From NCBI RefSeq assembly GCF_001718415.1, contig NZ_CP013377.1, positions 1,054,001-1,118,000 of the forward strand: a stretch of DNA of 64,000 nucleotides, read 5' to 3'. The position numbers and the translations under genes are program-made. Origin of the DNA: Burkholderia pseudomultivorans. Lineage in GTDB: Bacteria; Pseudomonadota; Gammaproteobacteria; Burkholderiales; Burkholderiaceae. Below are positions 52,302-61,084 of the stretch, in pieces. Each line of letters starts with the position of its first letter. Within the stretch, counting starts at the first letter, position 1. Below the pieces are notes generated by a model that was not told the DNA's origin, searched no databases, and saw nothing but the letters and a program-made list of their open reading frames with translations.

Positions 52302-52411
52302 ACGTAAATTTAAGGGAAAACCCTGTAAGAAGCAACCCTTTGTTGTTCGGGCGAGCTGCTTGTTGTATCGATGCAACAAGATACGGTGCCGCGGCGGTGC
52401 AAGCCCGTCCG

Positions 52412-53176
52412 CTACACACCGCCCATTCGCATATGCACCGAATGCCCGCCGAACCGCCCCTGCGCGATCGGCAGCGCGAACTTGTCGCGCATCTCCGTCT
52501 CGATCCACGCACAGGCCTCGCGCGCGCAGTCGTTCAGCACATGCCGCGTCGCATGCCCGTGGATGTCGTACACGAAGCGCACGTCCACCTCGTCGTCGGA
52601 AACCTGCCGTTCGAGCTCGTTGAGCTGCAGTTGCGGCCCGTGCCGTTGCGACAGCGCACGCAGTTCGTCGAAGTGATATTCGATCCAGTCGGCGAAGAAC
52701 AATGCATCGCCGCGGGACTGCAGCCGGAACGCCGCGCTGCGCGACGGGCGCGCGGCGTCGCCCGGCGCGACGTGCGGCTCGCTGTCGGGCGCGAGCGTCG
52801 CCGCATCGACCGGGGCGAGCGGACGCTGGATCCGTCCGCTGCGCGCGCGGTCGCGCAGCGCATGCCACAGCAGCTCGTCGCCTGCGGCGCCCGACGGCTG
52901 CATCGTCAGGTCGTGCCGGCCGTCGCCGGTCGGCGCGACGTCGCGGATCACGACGCGCAGCGAGCACAGCGGCTCGTCCGCGACCAGCAAGGTCGCCGCG
53001 CGCGGCAGCCCGCAGACGAGCGGCGCCGCGCCACCGGCGCGAAACACGAGCCCGCGCCGGTCGAGCCGCACGAGCGGCAGCGGCCGGGCATACGACGGAT
53101 AGGCGATCGCGATGCGCGCGCCGTCGGCGCTCGTCAAGCCGGGCATCATCGCGCGAAAGACCTGAGACTGGTCCAC
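52412..53176 (-). CDS. conserved hypothetical protein downstream of cepI
   Basis: A 254-residue protein, not a family I can name. It starts 51 bases after the cepI stop and in the same direction, so it is likely co-transcribed. From memory, cep loci in the B. cepacia complex have a hypothetical gene in this place, reported as linked to AHL levels; that is not certain here. The C-terminal half has WIEYHFDELRALSQRHGPQL and FALPIAQGRFGGHSVHMRMG. No signal peptide or membrane segment. The first half is Arg/Ala-rich. Confidence 0.75.
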   Translation of the reverse strand: MDQSQVFRAMMPGLTSADGARIAIAYPSYARPLPLVRLDRRGLVFRAGGAAPLVCGLPRAATLLVADEPLCSLRVVIRDVAPTGDGRHDLTMQPSGAAGDELLWHALRDRARSGRIQRPLAPVDAATLAPDSEPHVAPGDAARPSRSAAFRLQSRGDALFFADWIEYHFDELRALSQRHGPQLQLNELERQVSDDEVDVRFVYDIHGHATRHVLNDCAREACAWIETEMRDKFALPIAQGRFGGHSVHMRMGGV

Positions 53177-53227
53177 GTTGTTTCTCCTTCGTTACGATGC
53201 CGCCCGCCGGAATACGCGCGTTCCGGT

Positions 53228-53836
53228 TCAGGCGGCGATGGCCGGCCGGGCAGTCAATCCCGGCTCGATTCCCAGTGCTGCAAACGTTTGCGGATCGATA
53301 TCGATCCAGCACGCGACCACCAGACGTCCGTCCACCTGTTTCGGCGGGCCTGCGCGGTGCGCGTGTATGCCGATCCGGCGAAACAGCCGCTCCACGCTCG
53401 CGAACGTCACGCCGATCAGCTGCCGTGCGCCGAGTCGCGCCGCGCACGAGACGACCGCCGCCAGCATCGGACGCACCGCCCATTCGGCGGGATCCGCGCC
53501 GCCGTCGTCGCCGGTCGCGGCGAACCGCGACAGTTCCCAGACGGCAGCCGACTGCGGCAGCGGCATGTCGGCCGCGATCAGGTCCGGGAACAGCGACATC
53601 AGTAGATACGGGCGCGTCGTCGGCAGCAGGCGTGCGCATCCGCACATCCGGCCGCCGCCGCTGCGCGCGAACACGTAGACCGTGTCGTCGCGATCGAACT
53701 GGTCGCGTTCGACACCATCGTTCGCCGCCGGGAGCGCCCAACCGAGCTGCTCGACGAACACACGGCGCCGGTAGCGCCCGAGTTCCGCTGCATGTTCGGG
53801 TGGCAACCGCCCGCCCTCGTGAACGAAGGTCTGCAT
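53228..53836 (-). CDS. cepI: N-acyl-homoserine lactone synthase CepI
   Basis: A 202-residue LuxI-type synthase that joins the acyl chain from acyl-ACP to S-adenosylmethionine to give AHL signals (octanoyl-HSL in known CepI). Family features: GRYRRRVFVEQLGWALP near residues 21-37, DQFDRDDTVYV, CGCARLLPTTRPYLL and AVWELSRFAAT with the key Glu/Arg, and LIGVTFASVERLFRRIGIHA. Length equals known CepI. Start 53836 follows GAGGA. The cep box is 61-79 bases upstream. Confidence 0.94.
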   Translation of the reverse strand: MQTFVHEGGRLPPEHAAELGRYRRRVFVEQLGWALPAANDGVERDQFDRDDTVYVFARSGGGRMCGCARLLPTTRPYLLMSLFPDLIAADMPLPQSAAVWELSRFAATGDDGGADPAEWAVRPMLAAVVSCAARLGARQLIGVTFASVERLFRRIGIHAHRAGPPKQVDGRLVVACWIDIDPQTFAALGIEPGLTARPAIAA

Positions 53837-53896
53837 GCTGTCCTCGGATCTGGCCTTGGTATGCGTGCATTACAGCGCGCGTCCCGACCGGGCGGT

Positions 53897-53915
53897 AACT
53901 GGCAACTCTTACAGG
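53897..53915 (-). promoter_or_regulatory. cep box (CepR binding site) of cepI
   Basis: On the minus strand it reads CCTGTAAGAGTTGCCAGTT, close to the known cepI box CTGTAAGAGTTACCAGTT from memory. It has the lux-box-like dyad CTG...CAG. It lies upstream of the cepI start, in the gap between rsaM and cepI. Confidence 0.85.
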
Positions 53916-54047
53916 GTACGAACGCGGGGACGCCGATCGGGAGGCGGTAACGCTTTCCTGACCGGCGGGATTGAAAACCGGGCCGCTTTTGCTTATAAAG
54001 AGCGCCAGCCATTCGGAAATGTCAGAGGAATACGCGGCCGGCAGTTG

Positions 54048-54491
54048 TCACTGAAGCATCCGGCCGGCATGATAGGCGGCGTTGTGCCCGAGGATGGCCG
54101 ATGCCACCGCGGCGGCCCAGTCGAGCCGCGCAAGCCGCGCCGCAAGCGCGGCGGCGGTGCCCGACATGCCGATGTCGGTGCCGCTGGCGTCGATGGCCAT
54201 CAGGTTGCTGCGGACGTCGTGGCCCGCCAGCATGAACGCGCCCGAAGCGCGTTCGAGGTACCAGTCCCAGCCGACGGTCACGTAGGCGGCGCCGCGGCTG
54301 GCCGGCCGCTGCCATTCCGTATAGCCGGCGAGGCGCGCGTCGATCGCGTTGTCGCGCAGTTCGGCCAGCAGCGATGCGTCGAGGCCGCTCGCGACATGGT
54401 CGAGCGCAAGCCCGGCCAATGCGCTTGCGGGCAGGCGCACGTAGCCGTCCGGAGACGGGCCGGAGGCCGGGTGAAGCAAGGGGGAAGTCAT
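54048..54491 (-). CDS. rsaM: RsaM quorum-sensing regulator (DUF4902)
   Basis: A 147-residue protein, the size of RsaM, between cepI and cepR, where RsaM is always found in this genus. It contains VTVGWDWYLERASGAFMLAG and ANVRSNLMAID-type stretch (DVRSNLMAIDASGTDIGM). RsaM proteins repress AHL output, in part post-transcriptionally, and lack a recognised DNA-binding domain. It is divergent from cepR with a 73-base gap and reads toward cepI. Confidence 0.92.
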   Translation of the reverse strand: MTSPLLHPASGPSPDGYVRLPASALAGLALDHVASGLDASLLAELRDNAIDARLAGYTEWQRPASRGAAYVTVGWDWYLERASGAFMLAGHDVRSNLMAIDASGTDIGMSGTAAALAARLARLDWAAAVASAILGHNAAYHAGRMLQ

Positions 54492-54564
54492 GCGTGGAAT
54501 GTATCAGCACCGAACGGATGCTGGAACCTGACAAGTATGACAGCGTGACGTTGTCGGAGAACCA

Positions 54565-55284
54565 ATGGAACTGCGCTGGCAGGACGCCTACGATCAATTC
54601 AGCGCCGCGGAAGACGAGCAGCAGCTCTTCCAGCGGATCGCCGCCTATTCGAAACGGCTCGGCTTCGAATACTGCTGCTACGGCATTCGCGTGCCGCTGC
54701 CCGTGTCGAAGCCGGCCGTCGCAATCTTCGATACCTATCCGGACGGCTGGATGGCGCACTACCAGGCGCAGAACTATATCGAGATCGATTCGACGGTCCG
54801 CGACGGTGCGCTGAGCACGAACATGATCGTCTGGCCGGACGTCGACAAGATCGAGCCGTGCCCGCTGTGGCGGGACGCGCACGACTGCGGGCTGTCGGTC
54901 GGCGTCGCGCAGTCGAGCTGGGCGGCGCGCGGCGCCTTCGGGCTGCTCAGCATCGCGCGTCACGCCGATCCGCTGACGCCCGCCGAGATCAACATGCTGA
55001 CGCTGCAGACGAACTGGCTGGCGAACCTGTCGCATTCGCTGATGAGCCGCTTCATGGTGCCGAAGCTGTCGCCCGAGGCGCGGGTCGCGCTGACCGCGCG
55101 CGAGCGCGAGGTGCTGTGCTGGACCGCCGAAGGCAAGACCGCATGCGAGATCGGCCAGATCCTCAGCATCTCGGAGCGCACGGTCAACTTCCACGTCAAC
55201 AACATCCTCGAGAAGCTTGGCGCGACGAACAAGGTCCAGGCGGTCGTCAAGGCGATTTCGGCGGGGCTCATCGAGACGCCTTGA
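54565..55284 (+). CDS. cepR: LuxR-type AHL receptor CepR
   Basis: A 239-residue LuxR-type activator. The N-terminal AHL-binding domain includes RLGFEYCCYGIRVPLPVSKP, FDTYPDGWMAHYQAQNYIEI and WRDAHDCGLSVGVAQSSWAA with conserved Trp, Tyr and Asp residues. The C-terminal helix-turn-helix is LTAREREVLCWTAEGKTACE then GQILSISERTVNFHVNNILE. ATG 54565 follows GGAGAACC. Together with CepI it switches on virulence and biofilm genes, and it binds the cep box at 53897. Confidence 0.95.
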   Translation: MELRWQDAYDQFSAAEDEQQLFQRIAAYSKRLGFEYCCYGIRVPLPVSKPAVAIFDTYPDGWMAHYQAQNYIEIDSTVRDGALSTNMIVWPDVDKIEPCPLWRDAHDCGLSVGVAQSSWAARGAFGLLSIARHADPLTPAEINMLTLQTNWLANLSHSLMSRFMVPKLSPEARVALTAREREVLCWTAEGKTACEIGQILSISERTVNFHVNNILEKLGATNKVQAVVKAISAGLIETP

Positions 55285-55390
55285 GGCGGCCGAACGGCAG
55301 TTACGGCGCCCGCGGCGGGGCCGCCGCGCCTGCAGCGGGCAGGCGCCCCGGGCAGGTCGGGCACGTCGCGCGCCCGCGCGCCGACGGCGG

Positions 55391-56098
55391 TCACTCCATC
55401 ATCGGCTCCGCTTCCTTTGCGGTCCAGCTCACGCTGGAAATGCTCTTCTCCATGCTCATCCGGCTCGCGATCTGCTCGAGCTTCTGCTGGTCCTTCGGAT
55501 GCAGCTTCAGCGTCGCGGTCACCTTCAGCCGGTCCGGCTGATCGGGCACGTCCTCGCTCGTCAGGCTCTGGAACGACAGCGGCTTCGCATACATCGAGTT
55601 CGACAGCAGCGTGCGGATATGCACTTCGTCGGCGGCGAGGCAGATCACGGTGATCTGGTATTCGCGCACGAGGTCGGCGTTCGATACGGGCGTCGCGTTG
55701 ATCGCCTGGCTGACGCCGCGCAGCACCGTGTTGGTGAGCAGCACGACGCCCGTGCCGGCCAGCGCGGGCACGTAATGGCCGGAGCCCGACAGCACGCCGA
55801 CGGCGGCCGAACACCAGAGCGTCGCGGCCGTGTTGATGCCCTGGATCGAGCCCTTGTCGCGCATGATCACGCCGCCGCCGAGGAAGCCGACGCCCGACAC
55901 GACGTATGCGGCGATCTGCGTGACGCCCGCGACGCCGTTGCCGGTCAGCACGCCGAGCGTGACGAACAGGCAGGCGCCGCTCGCGACCAGCGTGATCGTG
56001 CGCAGGCCGGCCGTGCGCTGGCGCATCTGGCGTTCGAGGCCGATCGCGACGCCACAGGCGAACGCGGTGAAAAGTCGGAGTGCGAAATCGAAAGTCAT
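55391..56098 (-). CDS. MgtC/SapB family membrane protein
   Basis: A 235-residue MgtC family protein: membrane part FALRLFTAFACGVAIGLERQ, then RTAGLRTITLVASGACLFVT, GFLGGGVIMRD and GINTAATLWCSAAVGVLSG, followed by a cytoplasmic ACT-like C-terminal domain (YQITVICLAADEVHIRTLL). MgtC proteins help growth in low magnesium and inside host cells. In Burkholderia one is often beside cepR. Start 56098 follows AGGA; TTG 56116 is a less likely start. Upstream is a structured 5' region. Confidence 0.92.
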   Translation of the reverse strand: MTFDFALRLFTAFACGVAIGLERQMRQRTAGLRTITLVASGACLFVTLGVLTGNGVAGVTQIAAYVVSGVGFLGGGVIMRDKGSIQGINTAATLWCSAAVGVLSGSGHYVPALAGTGVVLLTNTVLRGVSQAINATPVSNADLVREYQITVICLAADEVHIRTLLSNSMYAKPLSFQSLTSEDVPDQPDRLKVTATLKLHPKDQQKLEQIASRMSMEKSISSVSWTAKEAEPMME

Positions 56099-56432
56099 GG
56101 GTGTCCTGCCGTGCAAGAGGCGCGTGCCGGCCGGCGTCGCCGCCGCGCAATGCCGGCGGCGGCGCGACGACGGCCGTCATCGCGCGGTACTGTACCGCGC
56201 GAATGCGTCATTCAGTGTGAAACGGGAGGCGTGCGAGGCTCGCGGAACGCGAGCCGGGGCAGGGAACTGCGGCGGACAGGCGTTCAGGCGGCAAGCGGCG
56301 CACGCAACGGAGTGCTGCAACTGTCCACGATGGTTCCTGAAGGGAGAATGCGCGGCATTCTAGTGGGCCGCGTGCGCGGGCGTCAACCGCGGCGACGGCG
56401 GAACACGGGCAGGCCGCCGTCTGCCGCGGGCG
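56099..56432. promoter_or_regulatory. structured upstream region of the MgtC gene
   Basis: 334 bases with no gene seen between the MgtC gene start and the TolC-type gene's stop. It contains a perfect 21-bp palindrome at 56181-56201 and, nearer the start, GC-rich complementary segments (GCCGCC and GGCGGC runs near 56125-56165) able to form strong stems. It may include an RNA leader for the MgtC gene. Confidence 0.5.
56181..56201. repeat. 21-bp palindrome upstream of the MgtC gene
   Basis: Arms CGCGCGGTAC (56181-56190) and GTACCGCGCG (56192-56201) around a single central T. The element lies 83 bases before the MgtC start codon. Operator or RNA hairpin; cannot tell from sequence. Confidence 0.5.
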
Positions 56433-57974
56433 TTATTGCGCCGAACCGATCGCCCCGGTCGCGAGCGCGAGCGCGGCGGCCGCCGACAGCGCGCCGGCAT
56501 AGCTGTCGACTTCGGCGTTGCGCGCCGCAAGCAGCTGGCTCTGCGCGAGCGTCGCATCGGTGATCGAGCCGACGCCGCTGCGGTACGCGGTCAGCGCCGC
56601 GTCGTAGCTCGTCTGCGCGGCATCGACGAGCGCCTTCGCGGCATCGTGCGACGCGAGGCTCGTCTGTACCGCGTTCTGCGCGGCGACGACCTGGCGCACG
56701 GCTTCCTCCTTCGTGCGCGTCAGACGTTCGGTCGCACTCTGCGCGTCGTTGCGCGCCTGCATCAGCACGGCCGAGCGCAGGCCGCCGTCGTACAGCGGAA
56801 TCGTCACGCCGAGGAACACGCCGCCGCCGTAGCGGCTGCCGTTCAGGTTCACGGTCGGCGCCTGGTCGCCGATCGCGGGCAGTGCGGAGAGGGCCGTGTG
56901 GCCGCTCGCATACGACGTCGATGCGGACAGGAACACCTTCGGCATGAAGGCGGCCTCGGCGGCCTTGATCTTCGCGCGGTTGGCCTTCTCGAGCGCATAC
57001 GCGCCCTGCAGGTCGGGGCGGCGCGCGATCGCGTCCGACACGATCGCGTCGACCGACGAGCCGAGCGTGGCCGGCAGCGGCCGCACGGGCAGCGCGGCGA
57101 TGGTCGGCTTCGACAGCGGCGAGATGCCGAGCGCGGACACGAGGGCGAGGTAGCTGTCGCTTTCCGCGCCGCGCGCCTGCACGAGCGCGAGGTTCGCCTG
57201 CGCGCGGTTCTGCGTGGCCTGTGCGAGCTCGACGACGGTGCCGACGCCGTGCCCGAGTCGCGCGCGCGACGCCGCGAGGATCGCATCGGCGTTCGCGAGG
57301 CCCTGCTGCGCGCTGAGCGCGCGCGAGCGCGCGGCTTCGTAGCGGTAGTAGGCGACGGTCACGTCGTGGATCACCTGCTGGTGCACGGCCGTGAACGCGA
57401 CGTTCGACGCGATCGACGCCTGTTCGGCCGCCTCGACGCGCGCCGCGCGGCCGCCGAAGTCGAACAGCAGCCATTGCAGCGACAGCGCGGAGATCGTGCC
57501 GTGCACGGTGGTGTCGCTCGACGCGTCGCCGAGGATCGTCGACGTCGTGCCGTGGCCGGTCTGGTATGCGCCCATCGCGGTCGCCGACAGTTGCGGCAGG
57601 TAGGCAGCCTTCGCGATACCGACCGCGAGCGCCGCGTTGCGCGCATCGTTCCATGCGATGCGCGTCAGCGGGTTGGTCGATTCGGCGAGGTCGATCAGCT
57701 CGGGCAGCGTATACGCGTGCGCGGGATCGAGCGCGGCGGGCGGCGATACCGACGCGAGCGCGGACGTGGCGGGCAGCGTGTAGTCGTGCGGCGTTGCGGA
57801 CGCGTGCGGCGGCGCCGCCAGGATTTCGCCCGCCGCGGACGTCTGCGGCTGCCACGGGCGGTCGGATGCGTCGGGAGCAAGATCGATCGACGAGGTCGCG
57901 CAACCGGCCAGCGCGACGGCGCTTGCGAGGGCGGCTGCGACGATCGACGCGGCCGGCGTTTCAGGTCGGCGCAT
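56433..57974 (-). CDS. TolC/NodT-family outer-membrane efflux lipoprotein
   Basis: A 513-residue outer-membrane factor with lipoprotein signal (ALASAVALAGC, Cys25), followed by a long Pro/Ala-rich region before the first TolC repeat (AYTLPELIDLAESTNPLTRI). Further elements are LLFDFGGRAARVEAAEQASI and IPLYDGGLRSAVLMQARNDA. It is the last gene of the YtcA/HlyD/FUSC operon and overlaps the FUSC stop by 14 bases. The N-terminal extension (about residues 26-90) is longer than in many relatives. Confidence 0.92.
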   Translation of the reverse strand: MRRPETPAASIVAAALASAVALAGCATSSIDLAPDASDRPWQPQTSAAGEILAAPPHASATPHDYTLPATSALASVSPPAALDPAHAYTLPELIDLAESTNPLTRIAWNDARNAALAVGIAKAAYLPQLSATAMGAYQTGHGTTSTILGDASSDTTVHGTISALSLQWLLFDFGGRAARVEAAEQASIASNVAFTAVHQQVIHDVTVAYYRYEAARSRALSAQQGLANADAILAASRARLGHGVGTVVELAQATQNRAQANLALVQARGAESDSYLALVSALGISPLSKPTIAALPVRPLPATLGSSVDAIVSDAIARRPDLQGAYALEKANRAKIKAAEAAFMPKVFLSASTSYASGHTALSALPAIGDQAPTVNLNGSRYGGGVFLGVTIPLYDGGLRSAVLMQARNDAQSATERLTRTKEEAVRQVVAAQNAVQTSLASHDAAKALVDAAQTSYDAALTAYRSGVGSITDATLAQSQLLAARNAEVDSYAGALSAAAALALATGAIGSAQ

Positions 57975-60054
57975 GAGCGGCAGACTCCTTCGAAGTGGCT
58001 TGACGCGCGGCGTCGGCGATGGCGGCGAGCCGCGCGTCGATCAGGTTCAGCAGTGCGTCGCGCGCGGGGTCGGCCGCCGGCGCAGACGCGGTGTTCGGCA
58101 CGGGCTGCCCGGCCGGTCGCGACGACGGCGGCGTGCCGGCCGGCGCCGGGGTTGCTTCTTCACGTGCATCGTGCGCGCCCGGCATCGCTTCGTCGTCGTG
58201 CAGTTCGGCCACGCGCGCGAGCCGCGTGCCGATCGCCGCGTCGCCGGGCGCACGCTCGGCGAGCAGGAACAGCGGGCCCTCGAGCGCGCCGAGCTCGGCC
58301 AGCACGCGTCGGCGCGAGGCGAGCCAGGCCGCGGTCGGTCGCACCCACGACGGTTCGTAGTGGACGAGGCCGAGTTCCTGCGCGATCGCGCCGTGGCGCG
58401 CGAACGCTTCGGCCGCGAGTGCGCGCCGCTCGGCCGGCTGCGCGATCTGCGCGAGCCGTCGCCACTGCTCGCGCAGCGCCGCGAGCGCGACGTCGATCTG
58501 CTTGCCGATGCTGACGGGCCAGATGCGCGTGAACACGAGATACACGACGACGTTGCCGAGCAGGATGCCGATCGTGCGGTCGCGCGCGATCGTCAGATCG
58601 AAGCCGGGCCCGGCGCCCTGGATCACGCAGAGGAAAAACGCGAACGCGATCTGGAAGCCCGCGTAGGCGATGCGCGGCGAGCCGAACGAGACCCAGGCGG
58701 ACAGCCACGCGCCGACGAATACGAGCATCATCAGTTGACCGATCGATGTCAGCGCCGGCACGACGAACACGAGCGCGGCGGTGCCGAGCAGCGCGCCGAC
58801 GATGCAGCCGGCGATCCGCAGCGTCAGCTTCTCGACCGTCTCGGCCGTCGAGCCGAGCGACACGATGTAGCAGGTGATGAAGCAGGTATGGATGCCCGAC
58901 CAGTCGAGCTGCGAGTACAGCAGGTAGCAGAACATCGCCGCGGCCGTCGTTTTCAGCGCGTAGCGGATGTGGTCGGGATTGGTGCGCGCGTCGGGCAGGA
59001 AGAAACCGCCGCGTGGGGCGGTTGGCGGCGTCGGCGATGCGGCCGGTTTTGCCGCGTCGGTCGCCGGCGAGCCGGCAATCGCATCGGGCTGCGCGAAGCG
59101 CGTGATCGCCGCGTGCAGGTCCGCTGCCGCGATGCGCGCGAGCGGCGGCAGCGCGTCCGCCGGCGGCAAGGCGAGCGTGATGTCGACGGGATAGCCGCCG
59201 CGTTCGAGGATGGCGGCCATCTCGTCGAGCGTGGCCGCGATCGGCGCCGCGAACGTGTCGGGCAGCCGCGCATCCGCTTCGCGATCGGCGAGCGCGACCG
59301 CGACGAGCAGCGCGGTGCTCGATGCAACGGCCTGCCGCAGCGCGACGATGTCGGCGGCGGACGACGAGCCTTCGAGCTTCGACAGCTTGAGCCAGGTCAG
59401 CAGTTGCTTGTCGCCCTCGCGTAGGCTCGCGTCGAAACCGGCCCGCGCGTCGTCGTCGCCGCGCAGTCGCCGTGCGGCGAGCCGCAGCCGCTTGGCGAGC
59501 TGCGCGAGCGCGAGCTTGCGCGGCGACGGCGCGATCAGCAGATTGACGACGATCGCGACGCCGACCGGAATCGCGACCGTCAGCCAGATATAGAGCAGCG
59601 CGCGCGTCGCCGCTTCGCCGAACGGCGCGAGGCCGAGCTCGTCGAGCCCGAAGCCGACGATCATCGCGAGAATCGCGCCGACCGGGCGCAGCTTGCTGGC
59701 CGAGGTCAGGTACAGCAGCCCGACCGACATCACGACCATGCACGCGACGCGCAGGATCGGGTAGTCGATGCTGAAGATCGCGATGCCGAGCACGAGCCCG
59801 ATCACGATCGTGACGATCAGCAGCAGCGCGACCTCGAGCACGATGCTCGTTACGCGGTCGGCGCGGATCATGAAGAACACGACGTACGCGGACAGCGCGG
59901 CCTCGGGCGTGCCGTACGCGCTCGTCACGAGCATGGTCAGCGTGCAGATCAGCGCGACGCGCACGGCGATCGCCGTGCGTCCCGGAAACGGCGCGAGCAG
60001 TCGCAGGACTTCGCGCAGGCCGGGCGAGCGGACTTCAGCGGCAGGCTGAGCCAT
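57961..60054 (-). CDS. FUSC-family inner-membrane efflux transporter (AaeB-like)
   Basis: A 697-residue protein of the FUSC/aromatic-acid exporter family. It has two membrane bundles of about five to six segments each (about 25-190 and 365-500), separated by a cytoplasmic region, and a C-terminal helical part. Conserved pieces include IRYALKTTAAAMFCYLLYSQ and VEKLTLRIAGCIVGALLGTA. Such proteins, with an HlyD adaptor, export aromatic acids such as p-hydroxybenzoate or other compounds. It overlaps hlyD upstream by 20 bases. Confidence 0.92.
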   Translation of the reverse strand: MAQPAAEVRSPGLREVLRLLAPFPGRTAIAVRVALICTLTMLVTSAYGTPEAALSAYVVFFMIRADRVTSIVLEVALLLIVTIVIGLVLGIAIFSIDYPILRVACMVVMSVGLLYLTSASKLRPVGAILAMIVGFGLDELGLAPFGEAATRALLYIWLTVAIPVGVAIVVNLLIAPSPRKLALAQLAKRLRLAARRLRGDDDARAGFDASLREGDKQLLTWLKLSKLEGSSSAADIVALRQAVASSTALLVAVALADREADARLPDTFAAPIAATLDEMAAILERGGYPVDITLALPPADALPPLARIAAADLHAAITRFAQPDAIAGSPATDAAKPAASPTPPTAPRGGFFLPDARTNPDHIRYALKTTAAAMFCYLLYSQLDWSGIHTCFITCYIVSLGSTAETVEKLTLRIAGCIVGALLGTAALVFVVPALTSIGQLMMLVFVGAWLSAWVSFGSPRIAYAGFQIAFAFFLCVIQGAGPGFDLTIARDRTIGILLGNVVVYLVFTRIWPVSIGKQIDVALAALREQWRRLAQIAQPAERRALAAEAFARHGAIAQELGLVHYEPSWVRPTAAWLASRRRVLAELGALEGPLFLLAERAPGDAAIGTRLARVAELHDDEAMPGAHDAREEATPAPAGTPPSSRPAGQPVPNTASAPAADPARDALLNLIDARLAAIADAARQATSKESAAHAPT

Positions 60055-61084
60055 GCCGGACCTCGACGATCGCGCTGGCGCCGACGCGCACGAGCCCGGC
60101 GTCGGGTTCGTCGAGCTTCACGCGCACGGGGAAGCGCTGCGCGACATGCACCCAGTTCACCGAACGCTGCACGATCGGCAGCGAGCGCGGCAGGTTGATG
60201 CGATCGCTGTCGGCGATGCCGGCGCCGATGCCGACGACCTTGCCCGTCATCGGGCGGCCGCGGTCGATCATCGAATAGACGGTCGCGCAGTCGCCGACGG
60301 CGATGCGGTTCAGCGACGTCTCGCGGAAGTTGCCGACGGCGAACCATTCGCTCGCGTCGATCAGCGTGAAGATCGACTGGTTCGGCGCGAGCGTTTCGCC
60401 GGCGAGCACCGTCAGGCCCGTCACGAGCCCGTCGTGCGGCGCGCGCACGACGGTGTCCTCGAGCGCGTGCTGCGCGCGGGCCAGCGCGGCTTCGCGCGCA
60501 TGCAGCGTCGCGATCGCGTCGGCCTCGTCGCCGATCGTCTGCGCGGACGCGCGCTGCTGCTCCTGCGCCTGCGCGAGCGACACGGCCGCGTCGCGCTGCC
60601 GGACCTTCGCCTGGTCGAACTGCTGCGCGCTGACATAGCCCTGCGCGGCGAGCGGTGCAAGCCGCTCGACGTCGCGCGTCGCGAGATCGTGATTCTGCTG
60701 CGCGCGCTTGACCTGCCCGGCAGCGACCGCCGCATTCGAGCGCTCGCCGATCAGCGAGCGGCGGCGCGTGTCGAGCGACGCGCGCGCGAGTTCGACGTCG
60801 GCCTGCGCCTGCGCGACCGTCAGCCGGTACGGCACCGGATCGATTTCATAGAGCAGGTCGCCTTTTGCGACGCGCTGGTTCTCGTGCACCGCGAGCCGCA
60901 CGATGCGTCCGCCGACGGGCGACGCGACGTGCACGACGTCCGCGTCGATCGACGCGTCGTCGGTGGACGGGTACGCGGTGGTGCGGTGATACGCGTACGC
61001 GAGGGCCGCGATGCCGAGCGCGACGATCGCCAGCGCGATCACGCGGCCTTTCGCGGACGGGCGGGAGAGTCCGGCGGCCTTCAT
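60035..61084 (-). CDS. HlyD/EmrA-type membrane-fusion protein
   Basis: A 349-residue adaptor with one N-terminal membrane span (VIALAIVALGIAALAYAY) and the HlyD features TDDASIDADVVHVASPVGGR, LAVHENQRVAKGDLLYEIDP, a coiled coil near 85-205 and VVRAPHDGLVTGLTVLAGET. It couples the FUSC transporter to the TolC channel. ATG 61084 overlaps the YtcA stop (ATGA). A longer upstream frame overlaps ytcA and has no family features. Confidence 0.92.
   Translation of the reverse strand: MKAAGLSRPSAKGRVIALAIVALGIAALAYAYHRTTAYPSTDDASIDADVVHVASPVGGRIVRLAVHENQRVAKGDLLYEIDPVPYRLTVAQAQADVELARASLDTRRRSLIGERSNAAVAAGQVKRAQQNHDLATRDVERLAPLAAQGYVSAQQFDQAKVRQRDAAVSLAQAQEQQRASAQTIGDEADAIATLHAREAALARAQHALEDTVVRAPHDGLVTGLTVLAGETLAPNQSIFTLIDASEWFAVGNFRETSLNRIAVGDCATVYSMIDRGRPMTGKVVGIGAGIADSDRINLPRSLPIVQRSVNWVHVAQRFPVRVKLDEPDAGLVRVGASAIVEVRHGSACR

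Noticed and set aside
60000..61084. A longer HlyD start at 61411 overlapping ytcA.
   Set aside because: The extra 109 residues are Arg-rich shadow sequence of the YtcA gene, and ATG 61084 is coupled to the YtcA stop.
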